A DNA stretch of 7,858 nt, from contig SVLA01000094.1 in NCBI GenBank assembly GCA_015068175.1, positions 1 through 7,858 of the forward strand, read 5' to 3'. Made by a program: the position numbers and the translations under genes. The notes under the pieces were generated by a model. It made no database searches, was not told the DNA's origin, and saw only the letters and a list, made by a program, of their open reading frames with translations. This DNA comes from Oscillospiraceae bacterium. GTDB lineage: Bacteria > Bacillota_A > Clostridia > Oscillospirales > Oscillospiraceae. This document shows positions 5,883 to 7,858 of this stretch, piece by piece; positions within the stretch are counted from its first letter, which is position 1, and every line of letters begins with the position of its first letter.

Positions 5883-6572
5883 TTATTTCCCTTCCAGCGC
5901 CAGCAAATATTCCACCAACGCGCCCAGTTTGTCCTCCCGGCCGGTGTTGCCGGGGAAGCCGATGTAAAGGCCCTTGCCGGTGGTACAGCCTTCATCCAGG
6001 GGCAAGCCGGAAAGATCGATGGCGGTGGGCACCTCGGTGCCGTCCTTCAGGGTCTGGTACACCAGCCGCCCTTCCAGAGCCGCTAGCTGCTCCCGGCTCA
6101 GCAGATTGGCCAGGTCCTGGAAGACCTCCTGCTGAGCGAAGTAATTCTTCGCCGCCTCGTCCATCAGCAGATAGTCCAGTTCCTGGGCCGTGATGCCCGC
6201 CACCAGCTTGGTGATCTCGGCATAGTTGCTGCTGGCGTCGTGGGTCACGGAGGTATCGGTGACGATGGTAGAGAACATCAGCTCTGCCGTCTGATCCTCC
6301 GTCCCCTCAAAAAGGGCCAGCAGGCCCTCGGACAGATCCTTTTCCGTTTGCTCCGACAGCGCCACATTGACCACGGCGCCCTTGATGATGATCTCCGGCC
6401 GGGGTTTCAGCGCATCATACAAAATGGTGCCCAGCACCACCGCCAGGAAGATGGTGACGATGGTGGCTACCTTATAATATTCCCAAAAATACTCCCACCG
6501 TTCCTTCCAGGTCATCTCTTTCATAGTGGCCCAGAATTTCCGGTATCCCTGATCTGCGTGTTGTTCTTTCAT
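5883..6572 (-). CDS. Uncharacterised single-pass membrane protein with a large extracytoplasmic domain
   Basis: The function of this 229-residue protein is unknown. About 34 cytoplasmic residues rich in Lys, Glu and aromatics (WKERWEYFWEYYK) precede one membrane helix at about 35-54. The remaining 175 or so residues are predicted outside. There is no cleavable signal peptide or lipobox, and no catalytic motif I recognise. The juxtamembrane W/Y-rich segment, and a later stretch resembling solute-binding proteins (LDYLLMDEAAKNYF at about 132-145), recall a family of hypothetical clostridial proteins with a 'YIWDYYKWHI'-like anchor. That resemblance is from memory. AGGAGGG at 6577-6583, 4 nt before the ATG, supports the start. 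It is upstream of aspS in the same direction, with a separate aspS promoter between them, and divergent from trmL. No clear terminator follows it, so transcripts may run into aspS. Confidence 0.8.
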   Translation of the reverse strand: MKEQHADQGYRKFWATMKEMTWKERWEYFWEYYKVATIVTIFLAVVLGTILYDALKPRPEIIIKGAVVNVALSEQTEKDLSEGLLALFEGTEDQTAELMFSTIVTDTSVTHDASSNYAEITKLVAGITAQELDYLLMDEAAKNYFAQQEVFQDLANLLSREQLAALEGRLVYQTLKDGTEVPTAIDLSGLPLDEGCTTGKGLYIGFPGNTGREDKLGALVEYLLALEGK

Positions 6573-6646
6573 AGTACCCTCCTGCGGTTTTCATAAATTG
6601 ACATTATGTTACCACTTTTCCCCTTTTCCGTAAATAGGTTTTGCCA

Positions 6647-6663
6647 AAGTTTTACGAAAACTT
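6647..6663. promoter_or_regulatory. Perfect 17-bp inverted repeat, candidate operator
   Basis: AAGTTTT (6647-6653), centre ACG, then AAAACTT (6657-6663) form perfect 7-bp arms. It is about 75-90 bp upstream of the membrane protein start and about 200 bp upstream of trmL, a plausible position for an activator or repressor of either gene. An overlapping CGTAAA (6629-6634) and TTTACG (6651-6656) pair adds further symmetry. No regulator gene is nearby. Confidence 0.4.
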
Positions 6664-6798
6664 AACGATTGCCCTTAAAATACGGCGCAGGGGCCCCCTT
6701 CCTTGTGCAACCTGTCCGCATTTTCCACAAATTTCATCCCTCCGGCTTATTTTTTATGTATATACTTTAAAAAGTTGTAAAAAAACTCATTTTTTAGA

Positions 6799-6827
6799 TT
6801 GATTTTACGGTGACTTTGGCATACAAT
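6799..6827 (+). promoter_or_regulatory. Housekeeping promoter for trmL-pgk
   Basis: TTGATT (6799-6804), a 17-nt spacer and TACAAT (6822-6827) match the sigma-A boxes at 4/6 and 5/6 positions with ideal spacing. Transcription would start near 6834, giving a leader of about 25 nt that carries the trmL ribosome binding site. Confidence 0.7.
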
Positions 6828-6844
6828 AGGCAGGCAAGTGTTTT

Positions 6845-6853
6845 GGGGAGGGG
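6845..6853 (+). promoter_or_regulatory. Ribosome binding site deciding the trmL start
   Basis: GGGGAGGGG lies 5 nt before the ATG at 6859. An upstream in-frame GTG at 6838 would put this site inside the coding sequence and lacks its own site, so the ATG is preferred. Confidence 0.75.
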
Positions 6854-6858
6854 AAGTC

Positions 6859-7341
6859 ATGCTCAATATCGTCCTGGTAGAACCGGAGATCCCCCAAAAT
6901 TGCGGCAACATCGCCCGTACCTGCGCGGCCACCGGCTGCCGGCTCCATCTGATCCGCCCCCTGGGATTTGACATCTCGGAAAAGGCGGTCCGCAGAGCCG
7001 GCCTGGATTACTGGCACATGGTGGAAGTCTTTGACTATGAAAACCTGGCGGATTTCTTCGCCCGGAACGATGTTAAAGAAATGTGGTGCCTCAGCACCAA
7101 GGCCCCCCGGGGATACACCGACGCCCGGTTCTCCGACGGCTGTTACCTGTTCTTCGGCAAGGAGACCAGGGGTCTGCCGGAAGATTTCCTGCAGGCGCAC
7201 TACGACGAATGCATCCGCATCCCCATGCGCTCCGAGGCCCGGAGCCTGAACCTGAGCAACGCGGTGGCCGTCACCGTGTTTGAAGCCCTGCGGCAGTTGG
7301 ACTATCCCGGCCTGCAGGATCACGGAAAAATGCGTAAATAA
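6859..7341 (+). CDS. trmL: tRNA (cytidine/uridine-34 2'-O)-methyltransferase TrmL (SPOUT family)
   Basis: This 160-residue enzyme uses S-adenosylmethionine to methylate the 2'-OH of the wobble nucleotide (Cm34 or Um34) in certain leucine tRNAs. It acts in the cytoplasm as a homodimer with a trefoil-knot fold. Length matches E. coli TrmL (157) and the Bacillus homologue CspR (about 160). Motif 1 is at about 6-26 ([16 protein letters not shown]), motif 2 at 98-107 ([10 protein letters not shown]) and motif 3 at about 120-137 ([18 protein letters not shown]), all in family order. The protein is the minimal SPOUT domain without an RNA-binding extension, which separates TrmL from the longer TrmH/RlmB group. 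It has its own promoter and is 20 nt ahead of pgk in the same direction, so the two are probably cotranscribed at least partly. Confidence 0.95.
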   Translation: MLNIVLVEPEIPQNCGNIARTCAATGCRLHLIRPLGFDISEKAVRRAGLDYWHMVEVFDYENLADFFARNDVKEMWCLSTKAPRGYTDARFSDGCYLFFGKETRGLPEDFLQAHYDECIRIPMRSEARSLNLSNAVAVTVFEALRQLDYPGLQDHGKMRK

Positions 7342-7361
7342 TCATTTATGGAGGAATCAAC

Positions 7362-7858
7362 ATGAACTACAATAAGAAGTCCATCGAGGACATCGAAGTA
7401 GCCGGCAAGCGCGTTCTGTGCCGCTGCGACTTCAACGTCCCCACCAAGGAAGGCAAGATCACTTCCGACAAGCGGATCGTGGCTGCCCTGCCCACCATCG
7501 AATACCTGATCGCCCACAAGGCCAAGGTCATCCTCTGCTCCCACATGGGTAAGCCCAAGGGCGAGTGGAAGCCCGAGCTGAGCCTGAAGATCGTGGCCCA
7601 GCGCCTGAGCCAGCTTCTGGGTCAGGAAGTCATCATGGCTTCCGACGTAGCCGGCGAAGATGCCAAGGCCAAGGCCGCTGCCCTGGAAGAAGGCCAGGTC
7701 ATGCTGCTGGAGAACACCCGTTACATCAAGGGCGAGACCAAGAACGATCCCGAGCTGAGCAAGGCGCTGGCCGACCTGGCTGACATTTTCGTCAACGATG
7801 CCTTCGGCACCGCTCACCGCGCTCACTCCTCCACCGCCGGCGTTGCTGACTATCTGCC
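7362..7858 (+). CDS. pgk: Phosphoglycerate kinase, N-terminal part (3' end outside window)
   Basis: This glycolytic enzyme transfers the acyl phosphate of 1,3-bisphosphoglycerate to ADP in the cytosol. The first 165 codons, most of the N-terminal 3-phosphoglycerate-binding domain, are present and open to the edge. The family signature is at about 17-27 ([11 protein letters not shown]), with substrate-binding Arg21, Asp23, Asn25, Arg38 and His61. The usual SHLGRPKG loop reads SHMGKPKG, so a conserved Arg is replaced by Lys64, a conservative change. LLENTRY (115-121) and the [13 protein letters not shown] segment (145-157) follow the family pattern. GGAGG at 7350-7354, 7 nt before the ATG, supports the start. 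No separate promoter is evident in the 20-nt gap after trmL, though one could lie within trmL, since pgk is normally highly expressed. Confidence 0.97.
   Translation, partial: MNYNKKSIEDIEVAGKRVLCRCDFNVPTKEGKITSDKRIVAALPTIEYLIAHKAKVILCSHMGKPKGEWKPELSLKIVAQRLSQLLGQEVIMASDVAGEDAKAKAAALEEGQVMLLENTRYIKGETKNDPELSKALADLADIFVNDAFGTAHRAHSSTAGVADYL

Larger units (their letters stand above)
6573..6858. other. Divergent intergenic region between the membrane protein gene and trmL
   Basis: These 286 bp of AT-rich DNA hold the trmL promoter (6799-6827) and a 17-bp perfect dyad (6647-6663). For the minus-strand gene, only a -10-like CATAAT (6608-6603) is visible, without a convincing -35. A GC-rich patch at about 6684-6698 contains the self-complementary GGGGCCCC. 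I find no ORF with a credible start and no RNA gene. Confidence 0.6.

Noticed and set aside
4037..6193. A 718-codon open frame on the plus strand opposite aspS and the membrane protein gene
   Set aside because: It is antisense to two well-supported genes, low in recognisable motifs and rich in Gly, His, Leu and Ala, as expected from GC-biased codons read in reverse. It has no credible ribosome binding site.
6721..6729. DnaA-box-like TTTTCCACA
   Set aside because: It is a single site with one mismatch and no cluster or AT-rich unwinding region typical of an origin.
6838..6861. Upstream GTG start for trmL
   Set aside because: It would translate the purine-rich ribosome binding site as coding sequence and add a non-conserved extension. 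The ATG at 6859 gives the family length.

Overview
The window looks like chromosomal core sequence from a moderately GC-rich, endospore-forming member of the Clostridia, most likely Oscillospiraceae-like. This placement is inference. It rests on a SpoIIQ homologue that keeps its zinc ligands, strong GGAGG-type ribosome binding sites, GC-rich genes separated by AT-rich intergenic DNA, and an N-terminally anchored membrane protein of a type I recall from Clostridia. No rRNA, tRNA, CRISPR array or complete transposase is visible.

Region 1 (1-1980, minus strand) is the start of a polyamine ABC transporter operon. A good housekeeping promoter near 1952-1980 drives potA (ATPase). The permease gene potB overlaps the potA 3' end by 14 nt and runs off the left edge of the window. 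A 13-bp palindrome at the predicted transcription start may be an operator.

Region 2 (2030-3206) is the sporulation gene spoIIQ on the plus strand, with a sigma-F-like promoter match just upstream. It is bracketed by two inverted copies of a 186-189 bp palindromic element with matching terminal inverted repeats, which I interpret as a MITE-type non-autonomous element. The right-hand copy ends exactly on the stop codon of the next gene.

Region 3 (3205-6572, minus strand) holds three genes. In transcription order they are an uncharacterised single-pass membrane protein, aspS (aspartyl-tRNA synthetase, with its own promoter and a strong intrinsic terminator) and a HAD-superfamily hydrolase. The HAD ribosome binding site lies directly after the aspS terminator, so HAD expression probably depends on read-through.

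Region 4 (6573-7858, plus strand) starts with a divergent intergenic region containing a perfect 17-bp dyad. It continues with trmL (tRNA wobble 2'-O-methyltransferase) and, 20 nt later, the first 165 codons of pgk (phosphoglycerate kinase), which runs off the right edge.

Most genes here are housekeeping or sporulation functions. I see no sign of a new multi-gene system. The observations most worth checking are the inverted MITE pair around spoIIQ, the MITE-HAD stop codon junction, the terminator-to-RBS junction between aspS and HAD, and the uncharacterised membrane protein.
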